Source: an uncultured Clostridium sp.
GTDB taxonomy: Bacteria; Bacillota; Clostridia; TANB77; CAG-508
Assembly: GCA_946578345.1 (NCBI GenBank)
Contig: CAMOBD010000013.1
Span: 1 to 34,313 of the forward strand
Direction: 5' to 3'
DNA length: 34,313 nucleotides
Shown here: piece by piece, positions 23,878-30,422 of the stretch
Numbering within the stretch: position 1 is the first letter of the stretch
Layout: each line of letters starts with the position of its first letter
Notes under the pieces: model-generated
The model's database searches: none
The model's input: the letters and a program-made list of their open reading frames with translations, nothing else
Told to the model about the DNA's origin: nothing
Made by a program: the position numbers and the translations under genes

Positions 23878-23912
23878 AAATACAGGTAGAAAATTTCTGC
23901 CTGTATTTTTTT
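23878..23912 (+). terminator. Rho-independent terminator of the VWA gene
   Basis: AAATACAGGTAGAAA pairs with TTTCTGCCTGTATTT (one G-T pair), followed by a T-run, 8 bases after the stop codon. Confidence 0.85.
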
Positions 23913-23959
23913 GGAAAAAAAAACACAACCTCCAATTTCTTGAAAGTTGCTACTCATTT

Positions 23960-24034
23960 TGGTTGGGCTGGCTAGATTCGAACTAGCGCATGCCAGAGTC
24001 AAAGTCTGGTGCCTTACCGCTTGGCTACAGCCCA
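23960..24034 (-). tRNA. tRNA-Gln (anticodon TTG)
   Basis: Full cloverleaf: acceptor TGGGCTG/CAGCCCA, anticodon stem CCAGA/TCTGG with loop CTTTGAC (anticodon TTG), and T loop TTCGAAT on a GCTAG/CTAGC stem. The discriminator A and an encoded CCA end lie at 23960-23963. It is probably co-transcribed after tRNA-His. Confidence 0.96.
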
Positions 24035-24048
24035 ATATATAAATTTGA

Positions 24049-24126
24049 TGGGGTGGAAGATGGGACTCGAACCCACGGTCTTCAGTGCCACAAACTGACG
24101 CGTTAACCAACTACGCTACATCCACC
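24049..24126 (-). tRNA. tRNA-His (anticodon GTG)
   Basis: Anticodon stem TCAGT/ACTGA with loop TTGTGGC (anticodon GTG), T loop TTCGAGT, and acceptor GTGGATG/CTTCCAC with one T-T mismatch. The extra 5' G (24126) and discriminator C typical of tRNA-His are present. CCA is encoded at 24049-24051. Confidence 0.96.
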
Positions 24127-24150
24127 ATCTTCAATGTAACTGCATATATT

Positions 24151-24180
24151 ATTTTACCCCATCTCATACATCTTTGTCAA
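24151..24180 (-). promoter_or_regulatory. Promoter for the tRNA-His/tRNA-Gln pair
   Basis: TTGACA (24175-24180) and TAAAAT (24151-24156) with an 18-base spacer, about 25 bases upstream of the mature tRNA-His 5' end. Confidence 0.65.
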
Positions 24181-24220
24181 CTATTTTTGATTATTTTTTT
24201 AGTTTTATTCATAATTTTTT

Positions 24221-24916
24221 CTAACTTTCTACTTCTCTTGCCCAAATAATCAATCTTCTTTTTGTATCATCTGTACATGTAGTTAAAGAAATTTCTCTTT
24301 TTCCATCTGTATCTCTATTCATATAGTCTGAATCACTTGTACTTGTCTCATATTTGTTATAAATTTCATAAGTTACTTTTTGCCCATCATTTCCTGTTAT
24401 ATATATTTTATCTCCATTTTCAAGTCTTTTATTATTTGAGAAGAAAGTTCCATTTCTGTAATTATGTCCTGCAAATACTGTATTTCCAACTTCATTTAAT
24501 TCTATAGTTCCAGGATACATTTTTACGATAGCAACATTTAAAGATCTTATACTCATATCGTAATCGGCAATAATTGGATATTTTACATCTGTTGCAGGTA
24601 TTTCAATTGTTCCTATTACATCGTATCCCATGTATGTTACATGATCTCCTGTATTTTCATTACTTGTAGTATTTTGATAAAGTGTATTTAAATCAACACT
24701 TGGAGCAACATCATTTAAAATAACATCATTTTCTATTGGTAAAGTTGCTATTTTGTTTACTTTGTCTTCAAATTCTTCTACTGCATCTCCTGAAGCTTGT
24801 TGTATATAATATTTCCTATAAACGTCTATTCCAAAGTATATCAGCAAACCTACAATTGCAATTATAACTATTATTAAAATTACAGTTAATGTTTTACTAT
24901 ATTTACTATTAAACAT
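24221..24916 (-). CDS. Sortase
   Basis: The product is 231 residues. An N-terminal membrane anchor (~10-30) is followed by a linker and a sortase beta-barrel starting around GYDVIGTIEIPATDVKYPI. The catalytic residues are visible: His151 in VFAGHNYRNGTFFSN, Cys214 in SLTTCTDDTKRR, and an Arg at 220/221. The enzyme would cleave an [LI]PxTG-type motif and attach the protein to peptidoglycan. The IPQTG protein at 22419-23870 is the obvious local substrate, with two tRNAs in between. The class is not certain (D-like by size and context). Confidence 0.93.
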   Translation of the reverse strand: MFNSKYSKTLTVILIIVIIAIVGLLIYFGIDVYRKYYIQQASGDAVEEFEDKVNKIATLPIENDVILNDVAPSVDLNTLYQNTTSNENTGDHVTYMGYDVIGTIEIPATDVKYPIIADYDMSIRSLNVAIVKMYPGTIELNEVGNTVFAGHNYRNGTFFSNNKRLENGDKIYITGNDGQKVTYEIYNKYETSTSDSDYMNRDTDGKREISLTTCTDDTKRRLIIWAREVES

Positions 24917-25048
24917 CTTACTTCCTCCCTTGTTTCTTTGATTACATAAATATATTATAACACAAAATCTTCATATAATCCATACTTTTGTTTATGTTTT
25001 TAACTCATTATCCATTTAAATGTTGTATACTTAGCAATCCTATCTATA

Positions 25049-25396
25049 CTATCCTACAATTTTATCTCCTAATTTCTTTCCTGCTAGCACATGAAAATGT
25101 ATATGCATAACCTCTTGACCAGAGTCCCTTCCACAGTTTGCTATAACTCTAAATCCTTGGTCTGCAAACTCATTATCTCTAGCAATTTTGTTTATCACTT
25201 GATAAATATGAGCAATTAAAGCACTATCTCCTTCAGAAACATCTAATAAAGTTTCTATATGCTTCTTTGGAACAACCAATATATGGATTGGAGCTGCTGG
25301 GTTAACATCTTTAAATGCTATAACTTTTTCATCTTCATATACTATTTCTGAAGGTATCTCTCTATTAATAATTTTACAAAAAACACAATTTTCCAT
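25049..25396 (-). CDS. HIT family nucleotide-binding hydrolase (HINT-like)
   Basis: The product is 115 residues. It begins MENCVFCKI with a CxxC zinc pair, has NPAAPIHILVVPKKHIETLL, and the histidine triad HIHFHVLAG near the end. This is the HINT/PKCI branch, which hydrolyses nucleoside phosphoramidates and AMP-lysine; the physiological substrate is unknown. The ATG has an AGGAGGAAG site. A type C palindrome lies in the 71-base gap to alaS. Confidence 0.95.
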   Translation of the reverse strand: MENCVFCKIINREIPSEIVYEDEKVIAFKDVNPAAPIHILVVPKKHIETLLDVSEGDSALIAHIYQVINKIARDNEFADQGFRVIANCGRDSGQEVMHIHFHVLAGKKLGDKIVG

Positions 25397-25415
25397 TTAT
25401 ACTTCCTCCTCTTCG

Positions 25416-25473
25416 TTGACAAAAGGGACACTCCTTTTTGTCAATTTTTATTTACACTTTGGGACACTCACTC
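25416..25473. repeat. Type C GGGAC palindrome plus tail, between alaS and the HIT gene
   Basis: The 29-nt unit at 25416-25444 has ends TTGACAAAA and TTTTTGTCAA and core GGGACACTCC. It continues into TTTACACTTTGGGACACT. The 58 bases are nearly identical to 32026-32083 upstream of pyrG, differing at only a few positions. The end of the tail touches the alaS stop codon. Confidence 0.9.
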
Positions 25474-27222
25474 AAGAATAGCTTTAATTCTTCTTACTCC
25501 TGCTGAGCTTGATTCTTCTTTCTTTATTTTAAAGTGTCCAAGTTCTCCTGTATGTGTTACGTGTGGTCCTCCACATATTTCTTTGCTAAAGTCTCCTATT
25601 GTATATACTTTTACTTTCTCTCCATATTTGTTTTCAAATAGTCCCATTGCACCAGATTTTTTTGCTTCTTCTACTGTCATTTCTTCGCAAGTTACTGGTA
25701 AATCTCTTTTTATTTGTTCATTTACTATATCTTCAACTTGCTGTAATTGTTCTTTTGTCATTTTCTCTGGATGAGAAAAGTCAAATCTTAATCTTTCTGT
25801 TGTAATGTTTGAGCCTTTTTGTGTTGCATGTTCTCCTAATACTATTTGCAAAGCTTTATGTAGCAAGTGTGTTGCTGTGTGATACGCTATTGTTTTTTCG
25901 TTTTGTTCTGCCAATCCGCCTTTAAATTTTTGCTCACTACCCATTCTTGATTTTTCTTGATGTTCTTTAAATAATTTTTCAAATTCTGAATTGTCTATTT
26001 TAAATCCTTGTTCTCTCGCTAAGTCTGCTGTGATTTCTGGTGGAAATCCATAAGTTTCATATAGTTTAAATATAGTATGTCCATCTATCACATTTTTATT
26101 CTCTTGTTTTGCTTTATTTATAGCTTTTTCAAATTCTTTTTCGCCATGTGATAATGTTTTCATGAATTTGTCTTTTTCTTCTATTATAACTTGTTTTATT
26201 GTATCTCTATTTTTTTCAAGTTCTGGATACATTTCTTTTAGTATATCTATATCTAAGTCAATTAGATTTCCTAATTCTGCTAGGTCAATTTGCATTTTAT
26301 TTAGATGTCTTGCCATTCTTCTTATAAGCTTTCTCAAAACATATCCTCTATCTACATTAGAAGGTCTACCTCCATCAGCTATAACCATCATACTTGCACG
26401 TAAATGTTCTGTTACAATTCTTCTACTTTCTATATTATCTTCTTTTGCAAGTTCTTTTAATTTTTCCATTACTGGAGCAAAAAGTTCTGTGTCAAATGGT
26501 GTTTCTTTGTCTTGTAAAAGCATTGTCATTCTCTCTAGTCCAAGCCCTGTATCTACATTATGTTGCTTCAATTTTTCGTATTTACCATCTTTGTTCTTAT
26601 AATATTCCATAAATACATTATTCCATATTTCAACATATTTACCACAATCACAAGATGGCTGACAATCTGGCGAACATGCTGGTTTTCCAGTATCATAAAA
26701 CATTTCTGTATCAGGTCCACATGGTCCTTCTTCTCCTGCTATCCACCAGTTATCATCTTTTCCATAATAGTAGATTCTCTCTTCTGGAATTCCTGCTTTT
26801 TTCCAGCACTCTGCTGTAAGTTCATCTCTTGGAGCATCTTCATCACCTGCAAAACATGTAACAGATATTTTTTCTGCTGGTATTCCCAATTCTTTAGTCA
26901 AGAATTCATAGCTCATCGCAATTGATTCTTCTTTGAAATAGTCTCCTAATGACCAGTTTCCAAGCATCTCAAAAAATGTTAGATGACGATTGTCTCCAAC
27001 TTCATCTATATCATTAGTACGTAAGCATTTTTGATAATCTGTAAGACGTGTTCCTTCTGGATGCTTTTCTCCTAATAAATATGGTACTAATGGTTGCATA
27101 CCTGCTGTTGTAAATAAAACAGATGGGTCATTTTCTGGAATTAATGGTGCACTTGGAATTACTTTATGTCCATGATTTTTAAAATAATTTAAATATTTGT
27201 TTCTAATTTCTATTGCTTTCAT
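25468..27222 (-). CDS. alaS: Alanyl-tRNA synthetase, compact form
   Basis: The product is 584 residues against ~870-880 for common bacterial enzymes. The class II catalytic core is complete (FTTAGMQPLVPYLLGEKHPE, RHLTFFEMLGNWSLGDYF, EIWNNVFMEYY, DTGLGLERMTMLLQ), as is the helical tRNA domain. The editing domain has both zinc/active-site motifs: HTATH (448-452) and CGGPH (550-554). Two pieces appear to be missing: the ~100-residue beta-barrel between the tRNA domain and the editing motif, and the whole C-terminal C-Ala domain after the editing domain. The frame ends cleanly with RRIKAILE and a stop, and no continuation is seen downstream. It has its own promoter. Confidence 0.95.
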   Translation of the reverse strand: MKAIEIRNKYLNYFKNHGHKVIPSAPLIPENDPSVLFTTAGMQPLVPYLLGEKHPEGTRLTDYQKCLRTNDIDEVGDNRHLTFFEMLGNWSLGDYFKEESIAMSYEFLTKELGIPAEKISVTCFAGDEDAPRDELTAECWKKAGIPEERIYYYGKDDNWWIAGEEGPCGPDTEMFYDTGKPACSPDCQPSCDCGKYVEIWNNVFMEYYKNKDGKYEKLKQHNVDTGLGLERMTMLLQDKETPFDTELFAPVMEKLKELAKEDNIESRRIVTEHLRASMMVIADGGRPSNVDRGYVLRKLIRRMARHLNKMQIDLAELGNLIDLDIDILKEMYPELEKNRDTIKQVIIEEKDKFMKTLSHGEKEFEKAINKAKQENKNVIDGHTIFKLYETYGFPPEITADLAREQGFKIDNSEFEKLFKEHQEKSRMGSEQKFKGGLAEQNEKTIAYHTATHLLHKALQIVLGEHATQKGSNITTERLRFDFSHPEKMTKEQLQQVEDIVNEQIKRDLPVTCEEMTVEEAKKSGAMGLFENKYGEKVKVYTIGDFSKEICGGPHVTHTGELGHFKIKKEESSSAGVRRIKAILE

Positions 27223-27260
27223 GTATCTTCCCCTATTCTTTATGATTTATTTCACACAAA

Positions 27261-27289
27261 ATTATATTACATAATTCTGTAAATTGCAA
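27261..27289 (-). promoter_or_regulatory. Promoter for alaS
   Basis: TTGCAA (27284-27289) and TATAAT (27261-27266) with a 17-base spacer; the leader is about 30 bases. No T-box structure is present. Confidence 0.6.
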
Positions 27290-27296
27290 TAAATAT

Positions 27297-27332
27297 CGAG
27301 AAAAAAACTAGGCAGTTTATACACTGCCCAGT
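27297..27332 (-). terminator. Rho-independent terminator after spoVM
   Basis: On the minus strand ACTGGGCAGT pairs with ACTGCCTAGT (27323-27332 with 27307-27316) and is followed by a run of T. Confidence 0.9.
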
Positions 27333-27389
27333 CCTCGTCTCCGCTTTATCTCTGCGATTTTTAATATTATCTATCTGGAATATATTATC

Positions 27390-27470
27390 TTATGTATTAT
27401 CTTTTATTCCAAATATAAATTTCACAAATCCTCTTAGGAATTTTGGAACTTTTTTAACAACTATAGTCAT
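27390..27470 (-). CDS. spoVM: SpoVM-like sporulation peptide, 26 residues
   Basis: The frame starts at ATG 27468-27470 with AGGAGGGA about 9 bases upstream and encodes 26 residues. The central part VKKVPKFLRGFVKFIFG matches the amphipathic-helix peptide SpoVM, including KxPKFLxGxV and the kink-forming Pro. B. subtilis SpoVM has the same length. SpoVM senses forespore membrane curvature and anchors the SpoIVA coat base. It lies downstream of a 49-residue membrane peptide on the same strand and has a strong terminator. The call rests on motif and length, since the peptide is tiny. Confidence 0.85.
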   Translation of the reverse strand: MTIVVKKVPKFLRGFVKFIFGIKDNT

Positions 27471-27543
27471 TTTGCATTCCCTCCTATCTTTAATAAATGA
27501 GAGATTTTTTCATCTCTATTTATTTAATCTTAGTTATTTTCTT

Positions 27544-27693
27544 TTAACAACAAAGCCACATTAGTCCAACTGCAACAACAATTACTCCAATTATAAAAAG
27601 CCAACCAGATATAGGAAGTAATAATACAAGCAACATTCCTAGCCCCAATCCTATTAAACAAACAGCAATTGTCTTTTTTAGCGCACGCAACAT
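27544..27693 (-). CDS. 49-residue double-span membrane peptide
   Basis: ATG 27691-27693 follows a perfect TAGGAGGTAATA site. The peptide has a basic start (MLRALKKT) and two hydrophobic segments, AVCLIGLGLGMLLVLLLP and GWLFIIGVIVVAVGLMWL, ending Cys-Cys. It is probably co-transcribed with spoVM, 73 bases downstream, and might be sporulation-associated; the function is unknown. Confidence 0.8.
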   Translation of the reverse strand: MLRALKKTIAVCLIGLGLGMLLVLLLPISGWLFIIGVIVVAVGLMWLCC

Positions 27694-27834
27694 ATTATTA
27701 CCTCCTAAGCATATTATTTTGTGCTTTAATAACTTTCTTATATATTATATTGTTCGTTGTATTTATTTGTTACCATTTTATGGCTACTAGGCAAAGTTTA
27801 AATTTTGTGATATAATTATTGGCATATATTTACC

Positions 27835-27907
27835 GTTCCATCTTGCTGGCAGATATATTTTGTATTCTCCAAGCATTCGAATAAAAAATATATCTGCCAC
27901 GTGGAAC
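27835..27907. promoter_or_regulatory. Long inverted repeat in the nth leader
   Basis: GTTCCA (27835-27840) with TGGAAC (27902-27907), and TGGCAGATATATTTT (27847-27861) with its exact complement at 27885-27899, form a stem of more than 20 pairs with a 23-base loop. It sits between a TATAAT box (27811-27816) and the nth ribosome binding site. It could be a regulatory leader or a small mobile repeat. Confidence 0.6.
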
Positions 27908-27943
27908 TATTTATAGAAATCAATATGTTTTAGGAGGTTCAAG

Positions 27944-28576
27944 ATGAAAAAAGATGAAGCAATAAAAATAATTGAAATCTTAAAAAATGCGTATCCAGAT
28001 GCGAAGTGTAGCCTTGATTTTACTACTCCATTTGAAATGTTAGTCGCAGTTATTTTGTCTGCGCAATGCACAGATGAAAGAGTGAATAAAACTACTCCTA
28101 GCATTTTTAGTAAATATTCTACTCCAGAGGATTTCGTCAAAATGCCTTTAGAAACATTAGAAGAACTTATTCATCCTTGTGGATTTTATAAAAATAAAGC
28201 AAAGAATATAAAACTTACTGCACAAAAAATTGTTGATGAATTTGGTGGAGAAGTTCCTGATACAATGGACGAACTTCTATCTTTACCAGGTGTTGGAAGA
28301 AAAACTGCAAATGTTGTAATGCTTGAAGCATTTAATAAGCCTCAAGGAATTGCAGTAGACACACATTGCAAAAGATTGGCAAATAGAATTGGCTTTTCAG
28401 ATGAAGAAACTCCTGAAAAAATAGAACAGGATTTGCTAAGTTTATTTCCATACGAATATCTAAAAGACATTAATCATGTTTTAATTTATCATGGAAGGGC
28501 AATTTGCACAGCACGTTCTCCAAAATGCAAAGAGTGCCCAATTAAAGAATTCTGTAGGTTTTATGCAAAAGCCTAG
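27944..28576 (+). CDS. nth: Endonuclease III
   Basis: The product is 210 residues. It is a bifunctional DNA glycosylase/AP lyase that removes oxidised pyrimidines. The helix-hairpin-helix LPGVGRKTANVV carries the catalytic Lys120, and Asp139 lies in VDTHCKRLANR. The iron-sulfur motif C-x6-C-x2-C-x5-C is intact at Cys188, 195, 198 and 204. The ATG follows TAGGAGG. The leader contains a long inverted repeat. Confidence 0.97.
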   Translation: MKKDEAIKIIEILKNAYPDAKCSLDFTTPFEMLVAVILSAQCTDERVNKTTPSIFSKYSTPEDFVKMPLETLEELIHPCGFYKNKAKNIKLTAQKIVDEFGGEVPDTMDELLSLPGVGRKTANVVMLEAFNKPQGIAVDTHCKRLANRIGFSDEETPEKIEQDLLSLFPYEYLKDINHVLIYHGRAICTARSPKCKECPIKEFCRFYAKA

Positions 28577-28707
28577 GCATTATAATTTACTTATAGTACA
28601 CAAATTATGTTTTTATTCTTCCTAAGTTCTGCTAATTTAAAATTTTATAAAAACATAACACATAATAATTAAAGTCAAAATTTGCAATTTTATTGTATAA
28701 TAAACAA

Positions 28708-28741
28708 AAATCACTCCATACTATATGTTATGGGGTGATTT
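28708..28741 (+). promoter_or_regulatory. Hairpin covering the ribosome binding site of the Cys-rich peptide
   Basis: AAATCACTCCATA (28708-28720) pairs with TATGGGGTGATTT (28729-28741) with one G-T pair. The second arm contains the GGGGTGAT ribosome binding site of the gene at 28745. A TATAAT box lies about 13 bases upstream. Translation may need the hairpin to open. Confidence 0.6.
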
Positions 28742-28744
28742 GCT

Positions 28745-28867
28745 TTGACAAATATAAATTGTTCGTGTAATTGTAAATATCAAATTGATGGCAAATGTCA
28801 TTTAGATGATGTTAAATCTCAAAAAATATCTCCTAGTAAAGAGTGTATTTATTTCTCTCCTAAATGA
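28745..28867 (+). CDS. 40-residue Cys-rich peptide
   Basis: The frame starts at TTG 28745-28747 and ends at TGA 28865-28867. It contains five Cys: CSCNC near the start, then GKCHL and KECIYF. The spacing resembles the small metal-binding, DUF1540-like peptides common in Clostridia (CxxxC...GxC...C). There is no signal or membrane segment. The start is supported by GGGGTGAT 5 bases upstream, which is locked in a hairpin. A type A palindrome begins at the stop codon. Confidence 0.65.
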   Translation: MTNINCSCNCKYQIDGKCHLDDVKSQKISPSKECIYFSPK

Positions 28868-28920
28868 AACAAAGGGGACGGAGCATTTGTTTCAAATTTG
28901 AAACAAGAGGGACACACCTC
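28865..28920. repeat. Type A and type B GGGAC palindromes in tandem
   Basis: The type A unit at 28865-28894 (ends TGAAAC and GTTTCA, core AAAGGGGACGGAGC) is followed by a B unit at 28897-28920 (AACAAGAGGGACACACCTC). The A unit's first base is the first base of the TGA stop of the preceding peptide. Confidence 0.9.
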
Positions 28921-29003
28921 CCAAATATCATCATAATTATTCTTGACAAATATTATAAGTCATTATATCATATCCGTGTAATTTAATTTAAGGAGGGATT
29001 TTT

Positions 29004-30173
29004 TTGAAAATCAAACAATTTAGTAGAATAATATTATGCTCACTTCTTATAATATTATTCTTTTTATCAACTAATGTTTTAGCTTTAACTACCACAGGAG
29101 AAGTATCTAATGAGATTACTCCAGTCGCAAACGAAGTTCAAACTATTTCAGAAACTGCTCCTACTCAAGATAATGCAACAAGTACATACAAAGATTCAGA
29201 CTTATTCTTGTATGCGGTCAACGTCGAAATGTCCGATACTGTTAATGGAAATGTTTTTGCATATGGTCAAACAGTAAACATCACTGGTCAAATATATGGA
29301 GATCTTTTTGTTTGTGCTAATTCTTTAACAATTTCTGAAGATGCTGTTATACATGGAAATATATTTGCATTAGCAAATACTACTACAATTTCAGGATTAG
29401 CATCAGATGTATATTTGATGTCAAACAATTTGAATATAACATCTTCCGGTATGATTGCTAGAAATTTATATGTAACATCTTCTGAAGTAACAATAGCAGG
29501 ACAGATTTCAAGAGATGTTAATGCAAGTGTCAATAATTTGCATTTCGAAGAAGGTGCAATAGTAAAGGGAAATTTGAATTACACATCAGAGAACGAATTT
29601 CAAATTAATGATGGTATAGTTGCTGGAGAAGTAAATTATACAAAAATTGAAGCAAATGCTGAAAACATGATATGGTCTGTTGTTTCAAATATAGTTAGCT
29701 CATTGTTATTCTCTTTTGTAATAATAATGTTACTTATTTGGATAGCGCCTAAATTTAAAGATAGCATATGTGAAATTATAGAAAAGAAAAGCCTTAAAGC
29801 ATTTGGAATAGGATTGCTCGTATTCTTTGGTACAATAATAGCATCATTTATCTTACTTGTTTTCACATATGGATTTGGAGCAAGCATAGCGGTCTTTGCA
29901 ATTGCAGTTCTAACAATAGCATGTATAGTAGCGACAACAATATTTAGTATGGCAATTGGCCAATTAATAACAAATAAGACAAAATTCAAAAGCAATACAG
30001 CATTTGTACTCTTCTCACTTCTAGTTGTATTAGTACTTAAACTAGTGGGATACATTCCATATATTGGAACACCAATTGGATTTATAGTATTTATTCTAGG
30101 ATTAGGAATTATTTGCATGAATGCGTATAAGAGAAAAGATTTAGTTAGTGCTCAAAAAACAACCGAAGCTTAA
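29004..30173 (+). CDS. Bactofilin-like polymer-forming protein with C-terminal membrane domain
   Basis: The product is 389 residues from a TTG start (29004-29006) with AAGGAGGGAT about 6-7 bases upstream. After a signal sequence or membrane segment (~8-27) and a Thr/Glu/Asn-rich linker, there is a right-handed beta-helix-like region (~70-210). It has the short repeats of bactofilins (VNGNVFAYGQTVNITGQIYG, DLFVCANSLTISEDAVIHGN). The C-terminal half has about four to five membrane spans. The bactofilin part is probably outside the membrane, unlike classical cytoplasmic bactofilins. A role in envelope organisation is inferred. A truncated type A palindrome lies 13 bases after the stop. Confidence 0.8.
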   Translation: MKIKQFSRIILCSLLIILFFLSTNVLALTTTGEVSNEITPVANEVQTISETAPTQDNATSTYKDSDLFLYAVNVEMSDTVNGNVFAYGQTVNITGQIYGDLFVCANSLTISEDAVIHGNIFALANTTTISGLASDVYLMSNNLNITSSGMIARNLYVTSSEVTIAGQISRDVNASVNNLHFEEGAIVKGNLNYTSENEFQINDGIVAGEVNYTKIEANAENMIWSVVSNIVSSLLFSFVIIMLLIWIAPKFKDSICEIIEKKSLKAFGIGLLVFFGTIIASFILLVFTYGFGASIAVFAIAVLTIACIVATTIFSMAIGQLITNKTKFKSNTAFVLFSLLVVLVLKLVGYIPYIGTPIGFIVFILGLGIICMNAYKRKDLVSAQKTTEA

Positions 30174-30186
30174 ATTCTAGCAATAT

Positions 30187-30214
30187 GGACGGAGCATTCG
30201 TTCGAAATTTCAAA
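30187..30214. repeat. Truncated type A palindrome
   Basis: GGACGGAGCATTCGTTCGA and flanking bases match the right two-thirds of the type A unit; the left TCGAACAAAG end is lost. It lies just after the bactofilin-like gene. Confidence 0.7.
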
Positions 30215-30242
30215 TAAAAAGAATTCAAACTAGATTATAGGC

Positions 30243-30288
30243 ATAATAAAAGCATCCTATTAATTTTATAAGTAGGATGTTTTTATTA
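30243..30288 (+). terminator. Terminator hairpin after the bactofilin-like gene
   Basis: ATAATAAAAGCATCCTA pairs with TAGGATGTTTTTATTAT around a 13-base AT loop. It probably serves both the plus-strand gene and, less well, pyrG on the other strand. Confidence 0.65.
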
Positions 30289-30304
30289 TCTCTATTACTT
30301 ATCT

Positions 30305-30422
30305 ATAACTGTCCCCAACTTTTTTTCGTCCACAGACCTGTCCCAATTTTCCACTTTTGTGGAATTTGAGAGTAAGTCCCCAAAACCAAAATGTCGCAAA
30401 AAGGCCTGTCCCTAAAGTGACA
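30305..30422. repeat. Cluster of GTCCC units and the type E palindrome that ends pyrG
   Basis: Fragments AACTGTCCCCAAC, ACCTGTCCCAATTTTCCAC and AAGTCCCCAAAACC precede a complete type E unit at 30392-30422. The pyrG stop (CTA at 30412-30414) and its last residues Met-Ser-Leu are inside that unit. This is the same position as in mfd. Confidence 0.85.

Noticed and set aside
27223..27300. T-box riboswitch upstream of alaS
   Set aside because: The leader is only about 30 bases long, too short for a specifier stem and antiterminator.
3498..28920. CRISPR array, suggested by repeated ~30-nt palindromic units
   Set aside because: The copies are scattered singly or in inverted pairs, without regular spacers, and no cas genes are present.
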